From Coriolopsis trogii (Eukaryota; Basidiomycota; Agaricomycetes; Polyporales; Polyporaceae), in contig JAHYIO010000001.1 in NCBI GenBank assembly GCA_020543525.1, positions 1,798,001-1,862,000 of the forward strand: a DNA stretch of 64,000 nucleotides, read 5' to 3'. Below the pieces are notes generated by a model that was not told where the DNA came from, did no database searches, and saw nothing but the letters and a program-made list of their open reading frames with translations. Made by a program: the position numbers and the translations under genes. Below are positions 26,865-41,052 of the stretch, one piece after another. Within the stretch, counting starts at the first letter, position 1, and the number at the start of each line of letters is the position of its first letter.

Positions 26865-28038
26865 ATGGCGGACCCAAGGCATTCGCTAAGCTCTACTTCT
26901 GACCGGTCTGACCTCGACAGCCCCCCGCCCTCCGCCACGAGGACTCGTAGCGAACGCGATTCGTCGCTGTACTATGACGATGGAACCGTTGTGCTGTCGG
27001 GGCTGACGCAGGACGGCGACCGTCAGTATTTCCGCGTCCACAAGTCCATCCTATCCAGACATTCCCCTGTCCTTGCCGACCTCTTCGCGCTCCCGCCCCT
27101 GCTGGCGTCCGGGTCCAAGACCCAGATCGCCGAGTCGTACGACGGCGTCGTGCACGTACAGATGCCCGACACGGCAGAGGAGCTGGCGAGCTTCCTGACC
27201 ATGTTCTACGACCCGTTGTGAGTCCCGCCACACCTCCTGCCTCTCAGCCAATCCCCTAATCGTGCTTTGTCACACGCCCCGTCCCTCCCACAGAGGGACC
27301 GCATACATGCGCTTCGACCCCAACACGCCCGTCCTCGTCCAAGGCGCGCTCAAGCTCGCGATGAAATACGAATGCGACCCACTCCGGCACCGCATCGTCT
27401 CCTCTCTCGAGGCCGACTGGCCGCAGACCCTCGCCCAATGGGACGCCCGACGGTCCGCCGCGACCCTCCTCCGCTCCGAGCACGCGCTACAGATCTCCGG
27501 CCGCGTGAACGGCCTCTACCTCGACGACCGCCTCCCCGAGCCCGCGTCCGCCATCCGGATCGCGTCCGACTACGGCATCCCCTCCATCCTCCCCGCCGCC
27601 TTCTACACGCTCGCCCTCCTCTCCACCGACGCCGACTGGGACGTCTTCCGCGCCGTCGACCCCGGCAAGCACCTCCGCTTCGGCGCGCGCTCCGCCCGCT
27701 GGCGCCTCCTCGACAAGCGCGACCTCATGCGCCTCGTCCACGGCCAGAAGCTCCTCGCCGCGCACACCCGCGCCATCGGCACCGACATCTTCGGCACCCG
27801 CTGTCCTCGCGGCTCCAAGGGGTGCACGAAGGCGCGGAGCGACTGCTGGAAGTACTTCCAGGAGAACGCGCCGAACTCGATGGACGACCCGCTCGACATC
27901 CTCCACGACTGCATCCGCCTCGACACCCTCTTCAGCGACTTGCCCTGTGCGGCGTGTGTGAACGGCATCGTCGTCATGGCCGAAAAGAAGCGCGGGGAGC
28001 TCTGGAGGAGCTTGCCCGCCGTCTTCAATCTGCAGTGA
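26865..28038 (+). CDS. BTB/POZ domain protein
   Basis: Exons 26865-27217 and 27294-28038 encode 365 residues. The BTB fold is visible as DDGTVVLSG, FRVHKSILSRHSPVLADLF and a later VQMPDTAEELASFLTMFYDP; it covers about residues 38-165. The rest is a helical region with several Cys near the end (RCPRGSKGCTKARSDCW, PCAACVNG). Such single-BTB proteins are greatly expanded in mushrooms; some are adaptors for Cul3 ubiquitin ligases, most have no assigned role. The third-position GC of exon 2 is very high, so a false 264-residue frame runs over the same bases. Confidence 0.9.
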
Positions 28039-28876
28039 AGCTCGGATCTGGGATCGCATGAATGCTTGTCTTGTAGTTATGCTGTCGCTTTATTTGCTGT
28101 ATTTCTGCGCTGCCCACGTACGCCACTTGTTTGATTTCCAGTACGCCTCGCGTCTACTTGTACCCATGTATACCTCAACATTGTTGTACTATCTCATGCT
28201 TTTGCTCAAAAGCACGTCTGCATTCCTCTCTCGGATGGTCAACGGGTATCATGAATTCAAGACGAATCGCGTACAATACCTACAACTAAGTGGAAACAAG
28301 TAGCTCGTGTCGCTGTTTTACATTGCAGGGGGACAAAACATCGATAACGTGGACACAACATCTTAACGTACAGATCAAATCGGTTAAATACACCGACGTG
28401 CACAAGGTAGGGGAGACTATGGATAGTAGGGGACAACTCATATAGGCGGCGGAAGGTTGGGCATCTCGTGTATAGGGACGGGGATCATGAAGATGGGAGA
28501 GCACCAGGAAGACAATGGACGCAGGCTTACGACGGGAAGCATTGGGTAGCGACGACGGGAGGGAATGTAGGGGATTAGAGAGGCGTTGGTTGCAGGCATA
28601 GCAACAAGCTGGCTATACACTACGGAAATGACAAGGTGATGCATAGGGGTTGGAATCGCGGGGGGATAATGTGGCGTACAGCGTGAAAGCCAGACGATAG
28701 ATGCGGATGTGGACGTGTGGGGGGATGATCAATGAATGTGGATGACTGTAGGCGGTTTATAAATATGGAGATGCGATACGTGGGATGGTGAGGTATGCGT
28801 GATGTGATTGGAATAGAACATGGAGGTGATGATAGTGATAGTGGGTCGTCACGGTCGTCGCGGTCGTTAGCGTGGC
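28039..28876. other. convergent intergenic region, no gene seen
   Basis: Lies between the stop codons of the BTB gene and the RhoGEF. The plus strand from about 28390 to 28860 is G/A-rich. No RNA or coding feature is recognised. Confidence 0.45.
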
Positions 28877-31800
28877 TCAGTCCTTAGTGGGAGAGGGTCG
28901 CGGTGCGTTCTTTTCGCTTTTGGTGTCGACAGAATGACGAAGGAAGGACGCTTGGGCCTGGGCACGATCGCACTTCTTCGCGATCCGGAGGGCACTCTCG
29001 TACGCACGCTCCACCAGCGCACGCGAGGGACTGCTCGTCGGAGTATGATCCAAGAGGTCTGCAAGCAAAACATTAGCATCTGAGCCGACGTTTGCTGGAG
29101 GTAATGGAGTGCGCACCTCGATACTGCAGAACGTAACGCATGACCCTCTGCGTCGGCTGGATCGCCAGATCCCTGATCGTCATTTTGGTCTCCTGCTCCG
29201 ACGTGGGAGGCTTCTTGAGAGCCCCGTGGTCATGAGCGCTGCTCGCGCTACGAGGATAGATATGACCGAGCGCGCCAGAGGCCGTCGGTGAACGGACATG
29301 ACCGGACGACGGCGAAGCCAAGCTCGGGATGTTGCTCAGGGACGAGGGCATGCTCTTCCGCTTCCAAGCATTCATCGCACGTGCCAATCCGAGCCCGCTC
29401 GACATCGTACGCCCCAGGGTGCTGTGCCCGCTGACACTCTTCGGCTTCGGTGATTTCGCCTGTGACAACGACTCTGAAGCCAACGCCATCTGCGATGACG
29501 TCGGAACACCGAGTCCGAACGCGAGCCCGGTGCCAAGAGCGGCGGTGAACATCCCATTGCCACCGGGAGATCCAGAGTAGTCGCCGTGGCCAATGTCAGA
29601 CATGGCGGACGAGAATCGCCTGGCAGCAATTGAACCACGTTGCGGTGGCGTGAGGCCGACTTGGCTGCGGGTACGGATGATTCGTCCGATGCTGCTATCA
29701 TGTCCGTGGTTAGATGATGTCTCGTCAGAATACTTTTTGAGTTTGCGAGGAGGCCGAAGGTTGGCATGCTCCAGGAAGAATTCTCCTACGACGCCGGACC
29801 AGGCCACGAGCGCCGCTTCGAGATCCTCCTCGCACCCGATGAAGGCCGCGCTAACTCCCCATGCACTAGGATCATCAATGACATGGGCAAGCAACGTCTC
29901 AGAAACGCGCAAGAGAGCAGGGACATATCGCGCGACCAGCGAGGCGTAATGGGGAGCTAGCTCTGTGGAAGCAAGCTCACGAAGGCGGGCTTGATAGTTG
30001 CGCTCCGTTTGAACGAGCTCCCGACAGCAAAAGAGGACTTGACGGGCGGTCTTCCAATCTTCTTCGTCCTCTTCGTCATCCGACAGTGCTTCCTCATCCG
30101 AGTAGTCGTCATATTCATAGTGGCCAACACTGAAACGGGCACGAGAGGGGGAACGAGGGGAGATACCCATCTCGCGGGGACCACCGAAGAACCAGGACGA
30201 CCGTCTATCTGGTGTGTCAATGGTCGACTCGTCCTCGCCGTGGCCAATCTGGCTTGGAACGGCACTTCTTCGACCAGGGAGCCTGCCACGGACGAGCGCC
30301 ATGCTCTCCTTCCTGAGTCGTTCCAGATGTTGCACGAGGACATCCTCGGGGACATCGGCCATTGCCAATGTCCAGCGTCTCATCGCATCCTCACTCCTAT
30401 CGAGGTAGCCGCCCACGACAGCAAACCCTGACTCTCCTGAGCTTTGCCGAGCATCGCCTCGGCCAGACTGTGAAGAGGTGGAGTCGGGGGAGGTCACGCT
30501 GTCAGTGGGGCTGGGACGGTCTTGACGTGGGGAAGCGGCGAAGGGCACGCTGTTGGGAGAGATGCATTCCGCGTAAGGATTAAAATGGTCCGCATGGCCG
30601 TCCTGCCAGTCCTGGTCATGTTGCGTAGGAAGCAGTAAGGCAGGTTCCGCGTTTAGTGCGACTTGAGAAGCCTGCGCCGCGACGGAAGTCGAGCAGAGAC
30701 CGGTACAGGCCAAATCTGATAGCGCCTGCGAGGAGCGTCTCTTGCGAACTTCAGAGATCGGCCCCAGGGTGGACCGTTTGGGAGGGGACTCCTCGTAGTA
30801 CTGTCCAAGGGAGTTCGAAGCGATGACGGTCGCATACGTGCAGGCAGATGGATGGGAAGGTGATGGTAAAGCGGCGTTGCATATCGACTGTCAGATCCGG
30901 GACATACGCGCAGCAAGAAGGCAAAGCTTACGGAAGAGCTCCACAACGTCGGCTCCTGCCCATCCGGACCGTCAGCTTCTTCAGCAGCATGCCGTGCTTC
31001 CTCCACGCTTGACCAGATCCTGTTGCGCGGGCTACGTTGCCCTACTCCGTTGGGAGTCGACTTCGACCTGCTGAGAGCCCCAACGTGCGCACCGGGCGGA
31101 AATGGGTAGGCAGACGGTGCCACCGCAGGCCGCTTCTTGCGCAGCTTGTTCGTACGGGTACTGTTGCGTGGCGAGAGTCCTGGCGATGATGTCGAGTCGG
31201 GGGTGGTTAGGCTGGTTGAGGCATAGGAGAGCGAGGTACTCGCAGAGCTCGACGCTGTGTAACTGCTGTCCGTTCTCGTGCTGCCGCGCGAGCCGGGAGA
31301 CGGGCGAGAGAGAGGAGCCTTGGAATGGCCATCGCTCAGGCTGCGAGTCGGCCTGTATGACCTATCGCTCATGCTAGAGGCACTCTTGGCCCTGTGATGG
31401 CGAGAGAGAGGATCACCAGAGCCGAACGCGCGCGAGAGCAGGAGGCTGAAGACAGAGGAGTTGGGGGACAGCGATGGCGAGGAGGGACGAGGGCGCGTTT
31501 TGTGCAGCCTGTTGCGAGAGGTATGTACTGAAGATGCCTTGCGAGTGACAGGCTCCATGCTAGAAGGATGGGGGTTTGGGGGACCCCGAGAATGCGAAGA
31601 GGTGGCAGCGAGCGTAACGCGCGGAGGAGAGAGACGAGTATTAAATGGAGTCGGGAGAGCCGGCACGCCCTCCGGTGAGAGAGCGGCAAACGTTGTGGAA
31701 GTATAATATGAGTGGCCGGAGTCAGATACAGATTGCGAAAAGACGCGTCGAGCCGGTGAGATGTCGGTAGGCGCGAGGATAGAGACCGATTTAACAGACT

Positions 31801-32233
31801 TTGGCCGGTCCTGAATCGGAGATTTTGGAGGGAGCGCGGGCGGTGTCAAGGAGTCTGAGAATGCGGTGTCTGGTGCATGACTATCTCCGAGCTGTTGTGA
31901 GTTCACAACAGTGTGACTTGTAGAGGTGAATTCCTGGGAAGCCGGGAGAGCACGGTGAGGAATGCCGTTCGATGCGTGGGCTTCGGCTGAATGATGGTCC
32001 TCAGTATTGAAGGCGCAGATAAGGAGAAGCAGGGACGTACGAGGAGTGTCCGGGCTGCGCGCCGAGGATGACGATGACGGTGCGTTGAAAATCGCTTCTG
32101 GGAAGGCTATCGATGCATGGTTATCGTGGTAGTAGTTGTGGGACTCGATGCGCGAATGGACGTTAGTGGAGGCATAGGGGTCGAAGGGGTCGAAGGAGGA
32201 CAGTGGCTTGCGAGAACAAGCTTGAACCGCCAT
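28877..32233 (-). CDS. RhoGEF (DH domain) without visible PH domain
   Basis: Exons 32233-32041, 31986-30932, 30887-29117 and 29058-28877 give 1066 residues. The first ~600 residues are Ser/Pro/Arg-rich and probably disordered. The DH domain starts near residue 720 with LFCCRELVQTERNYQARLREL (CR1). An insert of about 150 low-complexity residues interrupts it, and it resumes with IRDLAIQPTQRVMRYVLQYRDLLDHT (CR3) near the end. The protein ends 40 residues later, so there is no PH domain. DH domains exchange GDP for GTP on Rho/Cdc42 GTPases in polarity and morphogenesis. Intron 1 (54 nt) is in frame on both sides and could be retained. Starts upstream of 32233 are possible. Confidence 0.85.
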
Positions 32234-33898
32234 CAGCGAGGGTGAGGAAACGTGTCGCGGGGGATCTGCAGGCACCCAGGATGGGTCCGTGGGAGTACGC
32301 GCGATGTATCGACGTCGGTGCGAGAGGAGAATGGGGGAAGAGCTCGTGCTGCGAATCAAACACAGGAATGGGAGACGGGAGCAGAGGGGGCTCGATGGAG
32401 GGGGAGGAGCAAGTATGCAGTTAGGAGGCAGACGGGAGGGCCAACATACTCGGCGTGGACAGGAGGAGGACGTCGACTGGGCCTGGCGTCCGTCCAATTT
32501 AGCATGACGAATGCCCCTTGTGTCTGACGTCAATTTGTACCTCGCGCTATCCTCATCTCAGATACAGTACTCTCCCCATCCCAGCCCCGCTCTCATTGGC
32601 TCTCCTCATCACTCCCACCACTCGTCCACAACCATCGCTCGCCGCCACTTTGTCAGTTTGTCTTCAGTGTTATCCTCACCCTCTTCATTGCTCCAATCCC
32701 GCCCACGCGACGCCCCTCTCGGCAAATCCCTTGTGGCTAGGACACCTCAGCCGCGTCTCGACCGCAAGCACTGCTGGTCTCGAGGCTCTAGATACTCGCC
32801 GAACCTTCACCAGCGACACCAGTTCTAGTATAGTAGCTGGGCAAAGCAGCACATTGATGACGCAAGACATTACGCTGGCGTTTAGTAATCTCACATGCTG
32901 TCGACTTCTCAGACTGCAACCATCCACCTCAACGCAAAGCCTCCTTCTTGAAAGAGGCTATTGTTTTTCTAGTTGATACCCGTGCCGTATGCTACTACAT
33001 CTATGATACACACGCTCGCTTCTCTTCATCGGGGTTTCCTGCCAGGACGCCTCTTTCTTGACACACGCTACTGCGCTGAGCAACACACCCGACCCTCAGT
33101 CAGGCAAGACGACTTGTGACCGTGCGCCTCTTCTCTTGCCTTCGTCCCACTCCACCATCCTCGAGCGCACGATCGTAGGAATTCCATTGCGCCAAGTTTA
33201 CCGTTCTTTCGGACCGCTCGTTGATTGGTCGACACGCCTGTCACAGTGTGACCGGACGCGACTCGCTCATCCAAGCGCCCATTGTGTGCCTGGTCATTAT
33301 CAAGTACTGCCTCGGTCACATCGCACGCGTAACTCAATTAGGAACGCATTTACAGCTGCCGATGCTGAATTGCATTCCTGCCGGACATGGAGTGCTTGCT
33401 AAAACTTGTATTGACACTGTACTTAGTGACGCCTCATTGACCGCACGTAGCGCCTCAAACACAAGATGTGATCGTCAATACGCCTGCCACCCCTTCAACT
33501 GATACGCGTGAAGTTTGCGGAGTGACTGGAAGCGTGCTTTTAAGTCAGAATATGGATGTTCTCCAAGCGCACGGGTACCAGTTCATGAGTGGTAGTAAAT
33601 CTTAGTGGCTTACTCGACCACGAGCTCGAGAACACCGAACATCTAACTGATGGTTCGCGCGCGGCGTGAGGCACGCGGGAGCATGCGCACCGTATGCAAA
33701 ATTCGCAATCAGTAACAATGTGAATGGTATTCGCTATCTTGCAGCTTCGATGCTCCCACAACCACAGCATCCATCGACCTGGGTTCCCCGGAAGCATGAG
33801 AGGCAGAGCCCACATTCGTACACCGGCAACGTGCTAGGCTCGTCCATACTGTGCCGGACCATCCCAATAATGTCCCCGGGGTGCCAAAACCTTCGGTA
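32234..33898. other. 1.66-kb gap, no gene seen
   Basis: Between the start of the RhoGEF gene and the stop of RIB7. The reading frame of the RhoGEF is open upstream to 32533, so a longer N-terminus is possible. Short plus-strand frames near 32511-32976 and 33058-33502 show no domain. Confidence 0.45.
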
Positions 33899-35149
33899 TC
33901 AGAGAACCTTCAGGGCCATAACGGCGTCAGGCCCGAAGACTTCGGTCCGGACATGCTCGAACGTCGGTAGCTTGTAGATCGAGATTGCGTTCGTCCATGA
34001 GTATCATCTCCACATGCCACACACGAACGATGTGGGACTCACCGTATCGGCGAGAAGACGAGACGCGTATCCAACGCCGGCCTCGCCCACAAGGATCGGC
34101 GCAGTAGTGACGACAAGCGCGTCTACCAGCCGCGTGCTCGTGCGTCCCGCGGTCCCGGAGCTCTCGAGTGCTTTGCTTTCGCCATGCGCAGCGGCAGAGA
34201 GGAACGAGCGTATGACTTTCGCGCCCCCTTCAACCATGACCGAGCGCACGCCACGCTCCTGCAGCGCCATGAGCACGTTTGGGATGCCAATCATACCTAC
34301 CGGATCCCACGCCGATCAATCTGAATGTCAAGCCCGAGCGAGAGCAAGCCCGGGGTGGACCAGAACACACATACCGTTAGGGCTGTCAGCGGCCACCTCG
34401 AGTATATGCGCGCCCGCAGCCCTCAATGCAGCCGCGCGGCGTGACCACGAGTCTGCGCTCGCTGTGTCATGCGATCCGGCGTGAGGCGTGCAGACGATCC
34501 ATGGGCGACGGCCCCGGCCAGCCTGGTAGTTCTTGAGGAGCTTGCATTCAGGTGATAGGCGGAGGTGCGTGTCGAGTATCACCGGTCTCGGCAGGCGGTA
34601 TCTGTACGGGTAGTCCGCAGGCAGCGGAGGAAGATGGCGTGCTGTGAGGACGCGGTTAGTCCAGGTGCACTCGAAGCGAACACGCGCCGCTAGGGGTCTC
34701 TTGGGCGGCGACGGGTAGAATGGAAGGCTGGTGGATTGTGGATCGTGGGGGTGCTTACTGTTGAGCTGGGGATCGTCGTTGAGCGCAGTTCCGATGCCCA
34801 CTAGGATCGCGTCGTGGAGGGTGCGCATCCTGCGCTTGTGTCATCTTCTCCATCGCTTACCTTCGCGTCGAGGACGTGTGTGTTCGGGCACTCACCAGTG
34901 CGTCATGACCATGCTGTCTTTACCACTCAGGATGAGCTGCTGTCCACCGGCTCCTGCGATCTTGGCATCGAGGGATTGCGCAAAGGTAAGGGTGACAAAT
35001 GGGCGTAGGGTATGGGAGAGCGAGGGTGTGGGCAGGACGCGATCCGGGTAGAAGACGGAGGGGTGTGTCTCTGCGGTTGGGGAAAGGCCGTAGAGGTCCA
35101 AGAGCAGTTTGGGAGGACTAGGGAGAATTGCCTGCCCGCCCGTGGTCAT
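33899..35149 (-). CDS. RIB7: 2,5-diamino-6-ribosylamino-pyrimidinone 5'-phosphate reductase
   Basis: Five exons (35149-34896, 34829-34759, 34641-34375, 34296-34043, 33970-33899) encode 305 residues. The RibD C-terminal reductase fold shows FVTLTFAQSLDAKIAG, LSGKDSMVMTHWMRTLHDAILVG split by intron 1, DDPQLN, then RPVILDTHLRLS and VMVEGGAKVI. The closing exon (LPTFEHVRTEVFGPDAV) is typical. Rib7 makes the second step of fungal riboflavin synthesis with NADPH. Intron 2 (117 nt) has GTAAGC, a GACTAAC branch site and a CAG; reading through it stays open, so the retained form would add a false 39 residues. The gene is divergent from MetAP2. Confidence 0.93.
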
Positions 35150-35933
35150 CGTCGCTACCCCGTTGGCACACTCGGACTGGCAGTTGTTCGTCGAAGATCA
35201 AGTTCCTGGAAGAAAGAGTTTCATTCAATGCACAATACTGACCGAGCATATCATCGACACTGACCTGGGTCGACGAGCCGGACGCAGGTTCCTGGGCGAA
35301 GACCAGAGAAAACACTCACTTCGGCAAACTTCAAAGTTCGACTCTCTCTCTGAGCACTCGATCGCGTGCTCACATCATCCTGGACTTGTCTCCCTCTGTC
35401 GCGCACCTCGTTCTCGTACCATGCTCTCAGACCAAGCCTTTGCAATCATCAATATGAACACTTTGCGGCCGCTACCACGAAGGTTTGCCAGACGTACGCG
35501 AACGTGAGAGAAGAAGGGTAATCCGGGCCCCGCGACTTGTCGAGCGCGGTGTTCGCACCCTTCCCCGCAACCAAAGATAACCGCGGTCCAAGAAGTTAGA
35601 ACAGTCTCAGGATCGCAACTGTCGCTCTCGAATCTCCAAGTCTCAGTGCCGTCGCACATCGCGAAAGCTGCGCAGCTGCGGGGTTCCGTTTCGACCTTCG
35701 CCGTGTAGCGTACGCCCGGCCGCCATGGCATATTGGAAGACGGGGATTACGTCGACGATGCGTTTACAGAGTGTCGTCACGTGGCCATAGAGGTCATTTT
35801 GGGATTTTGCTCAGATGTGGCGTCTTCGCGATTGCACCTTTGACTTTTATTCTCCTGCGTCTCCCCCTCATCCAGATTGTTCACTATCACGGCTGCGCCG
35901 CACTCCCATTTGACTACAGAGATTTGGTGAGCC
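35150..35933. other. divergent promoter region RIB7 / MetAP2
   Basis: About 780 bases without a recognisable gene. Minus-strand frames at 35251-35731 have no splice or domain support. Confidence 0.45.
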
Positions 35934-37729
<1,796 letters not shown>

Positions 37730-38066
37730 GCGGTTGTTGCAGAGTGGGAAGACCTGCGGGCAGAGCAGATCCGTCGGATGGTCACAGGGCGAGAGTGCAT
37801 CCGGGTCATGTACGAGTGCTGTACCTGTACGAGTGAGCTGGAATGACAGCTTACCCATAATGGTGACGTCGCGTGGGCGCGATGCCGCATGTGATTGCTA
37901 CATATGGGTCGATGGCTGCAGCGCGCTGCCCCAGTCCACTCTCCAAGTCCTCTCGCTTTGTCGTCCTCAGCCATCGTCTTGCCAAAAGCCGTACTAAACA
38001 CGCGCATCCTCTTGCTCTCTCCGCCCAGGGCCCAGCTCCGTCCGCCATCTCGCAGCTCATCTCATC
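37730..38066. other. intergenic stretch, possible 5' exon of next gene
   Basis: No independent gene. A plus-strand frame open from 37895 continues into the next gene in a different frame and may hold an N-terminal exon of the hydrolase. Confidence 0.35.
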
Positions 38067-40607
38067 ATGCACTGGCTTGTATCCCGCCTTACCACGGCTA
38101 CGGACGTCTCGGAACCGGCGGAGCCCAAGTCCCTCACACCAGCTTCTACGAGTATATCCACCGTCAGCCCTGGCGAGGCTTTGAGGTACTTCGAATACCC
38201 TGGTACATCTCTGCCTCCGTCTTCGCGCGTTGGCGACCCGAAACTCAAGCAACGGGAGAGTCAACCACTGAGACTGTGGCATTTGTGGAAATACGGCGCT
38301 TTCGCGGCAGTCAAAGGTGTGTCCCGTCCCTGCAGAGTTCCTTTCTTCCTGCTACGTTCCGTGAGCGGACGATGGGCTCTGCATACAGTTTACTTGACGA
38401 CGCCCTGCGACATGTCTCACGAATGAATGGGGGGATGTGTGGGGAAGCGATCTCGGAAAGCTACTTCTGGTCCGAGTTCCGCTGCCATTCCAGGCCGGGA
38501 CCATGACGTCTTCTCCGTTACTTGACGCCTCCTGCTCATTGTCGACGTCTGTCCTGACCGCATATGACCATTCACAGCGACCGCGCTTGCGGCCGACCTC
38601 GTATCGCATCAGCTATGGGGTCCCCGTCGGAAGTCATGGGGTATCGAGATGACGTTGCTCACGAGCATCATGCGTGACGTGAGCCGTTATTCGCACTTGA
38701 CGGACATTGTGAGCACCCTCGGGTTCGTTATGTGTGCATACATCTAATTTATGGACCACAGGAAACCATCCGCATGCTCATGAACATAGGAGGTCTCGTC
38801 CCGGTGCCGTCCGACGCGCTCGTAACTCCTGTGTCATTCCCTGTCCGGAAGCGACGGCTGCGAGGTATACTCGCTGATCTTGATGCGACAGAAGACGGAA
38901 AGCGCGAGCTCTCTGGCGAATGGGTTGTAGGTAAGAAGACGTGGAGGAGGTTGCAGGCGGAATGGCGCGCTCGTAAAGAGGGCAAGCCTCCAGGCACGGT
39001 GCCCGGTAGAGGAAAGCGCAAAGAGCGTGTCGTGTTGTACCTTCATGGCGGTACGTGTCGGTGATGATTATTATATGCCGTTCTGACCATATGCGCTTTT
39101 AGGGGCGTATTATATGTTCAGCGCTGCAACCCATAGACTTATCACCATACCACTCGCGAAGTATCTCGATGCGCGATTATTCGGTACGCCCATTTGCTCA
39201 CCATGGGTGGCTCTGTCTGATTCAGCACAGCTGTCGATTACAGATTGGCTCCCGAAACACGCTTTCCTGGTCCACTTCATGACGCAGTCTCTGCCTACTT
39301 CAGGCTAATAGATGATCTCCATGTTCCACCAGAGAACATCATCTTTGCTGGTGATAGCGCCGGAGGAGGGCTTACACTAGCGTTGCTCATGTATCTAAGA
39401 GACAACGACTACCCACTACCTTCTGGTGCCATTCTTTTATCACCATGGGTTGGTACGTCTTCGTGTGCCCTCATCGTGCTCGGCGTGAGTGTACTGATTA
39501 TTTGGGCATCAGACCTCACCATGAGCTGTGAGTCATGGGATAGCAATGCTCAGTATGACATCGTGCCCATGCCTCAGCCTGGCGATCACCTTAATCCCAT
39601 TCTCTGTTACCTCGGCGAACACATGGAGAAGTACCTCACGCATCCATATGCGAGCCCACTGTTTGGCGACTTCAAAGGCCTTCCTCCCCTACTAATCCAA
39701 GCCGGAGACGTCGAAGTCCTCCGGGACGAGATCACGCTTCTGGCTCACAAAGCGTCACTTGCAGGTGTTGAAGTGCGACATGAGCTTTACGAGGATATGG
39801 TACGCCATCGCCGTGTGGGTTGTTTCGTAGCTTCTGATGTCAGTTCAGGTCCACGTCTTCCAAAGTTTCCCGTTCCTGGATCCTGCCCATCAAGCGTTCG
39901 TCTCCTGTCACGATTTCGTCTGGAACTTCCTACCGCAATACCAGAGTCGGACGCCGCAGTACTTCGAGCCGTTAGCAGAGCAAGGTTTAGAGAAAGAGAT
40001 CGATACCGATGCTACCCGCGTCGTACGTGGCGATGGCACCGAGGCCGGTGTCGGTCGCGAACTGGTCGCTGAAACAGTCGAGGATAAAAATCGAGGGCGC
40101 TCCTATCGCCGGAAACGGCAACCCAACTCTCGGTCTCCGACACCGAGCCTGGAAGAACCCAGCTGGGGTTCGATGTATCTGTCGTCGAGCAGTGAGGATG
40201 AAGGCGACTTCGGCGATGGCGCGGTCCGTATAGATCCACCGGTGCACTCACCCCCTGTCCCTGCACCCACGCTGGAGAGACGACCGACGCTGACCAAAGC
40301 TTCGTCGTTCTCTCGGTTACGTGCGACGATGTCTGCGGTAGCGGCGTCCGCTGCTGCTTCTGCGTCCAGTTCCCTGAACCTCCCATCCCCACAACCCGCG
40401 CATTCGTCAAGTCCGGCTCGGCGCAGGAGCCGAATATCGTCTATCAGCATGACATCGTCTTCCGAAGCACCTCCCGAGCCCTCCATACGTCGCACCCAAC
40501 GGAGTCATCCAGACATTTCCTCCCTCTGCAAGTCGTGGCTGACGTCAGGTCCCGCCAATCAAACCAGGACCTATAAGCCAGACAGCGGTGCGCCGCCTGG
40601 AGAGTAA
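38067..40607 (+). CDS. alpha/beta hydrolase, steryl acetyl hydrolase / HSL-like
   Basis: Exons 38067-38316, 38578-38708, 38762-39050, 39103-39183, 39231-39452, 39513-39799 and 39849-40607 give 672 residues. The HGG oxyanion motif (YLHGGAYY), DYRLAPE and the nucleophile elbow GDSAGGG are clear. DVEVLRDE supplies the Asp and the region VHVFQSFPFLD the His. This is the hormone-sensitive-lipase group that deacetylates sterols or cleaves esters at the ER. The C-terminal ~230 residues are a disordered Ser/Pro tail. The 5' end is uncertain: another frame before 38208 reads YEYIHRQPWRGFEVLRIPW, which looks more like a family N-terminus, and intron 1 (261 nt) is long. Confidence 0.85.
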
Positions 40608-41052
40608 AGATGTTGACTTCTTGCTTGCTCCGTCGACCTCACATTTGCTTTCGAGATGGCTCCCAACGGACTCGTTCTCCATGCATGTCCCTCTCGCGCT
40701 CGCGTACTCGCTGTGTTATCAATCTCTCACTGTTTCACTGGTCTCTTCGTAGATACATCCATGGGCAATTGCGCGCACCTACCTGACCCTCCTCTTAGGC
40801 ATGTTCGGTGTCCGTCTTCTTGGGCCGCCTTCCGTAATTGCTCCATACCTAATCTGCCACCATCCTCTTGTGTACGTTCCGCCCCCGGGGGTATCGCGCG
40901 TATTTCCGACAGCTGTAATCTCTTGACTGCCCGGAGTAATCGATGTAGTGCTACTGTAGTGTTCTCAATACGACGACTGGTATGTAGTGAATAGTCCATG
41001 CTGTACATGTACATGATGTAATGCACACATCCAAGAACAAAGCGATAACATG
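40608..41052. other. convergent intergenic region, no gene seen
   Basis: Between the stop codons of the hydrolase and the phospholipase C. It is pyrimidine-rich on the plus strand; no coding or RNA feature recognised. Confidence 0.45.

Noticed and set aside
27267..28061. 264-codon Arg/Pro-rich frame
   Set aside because: It overlaps exon 2 of the BTB gene in another frame and results from its extreme third-position GC.
28058..28303. Hydrophobic 81-codon plus-strand frame
   Set aside because: It begins right after the BTB stop codon in 3' flanking sequence; no promoter, splice sites or family likeness.
35251..35731. Minus-strand frames upstream of MetAP2
   Set aside because: No domain, no consistent splicing, and the region is the divergent promoter of RIB7 and MetAP2.
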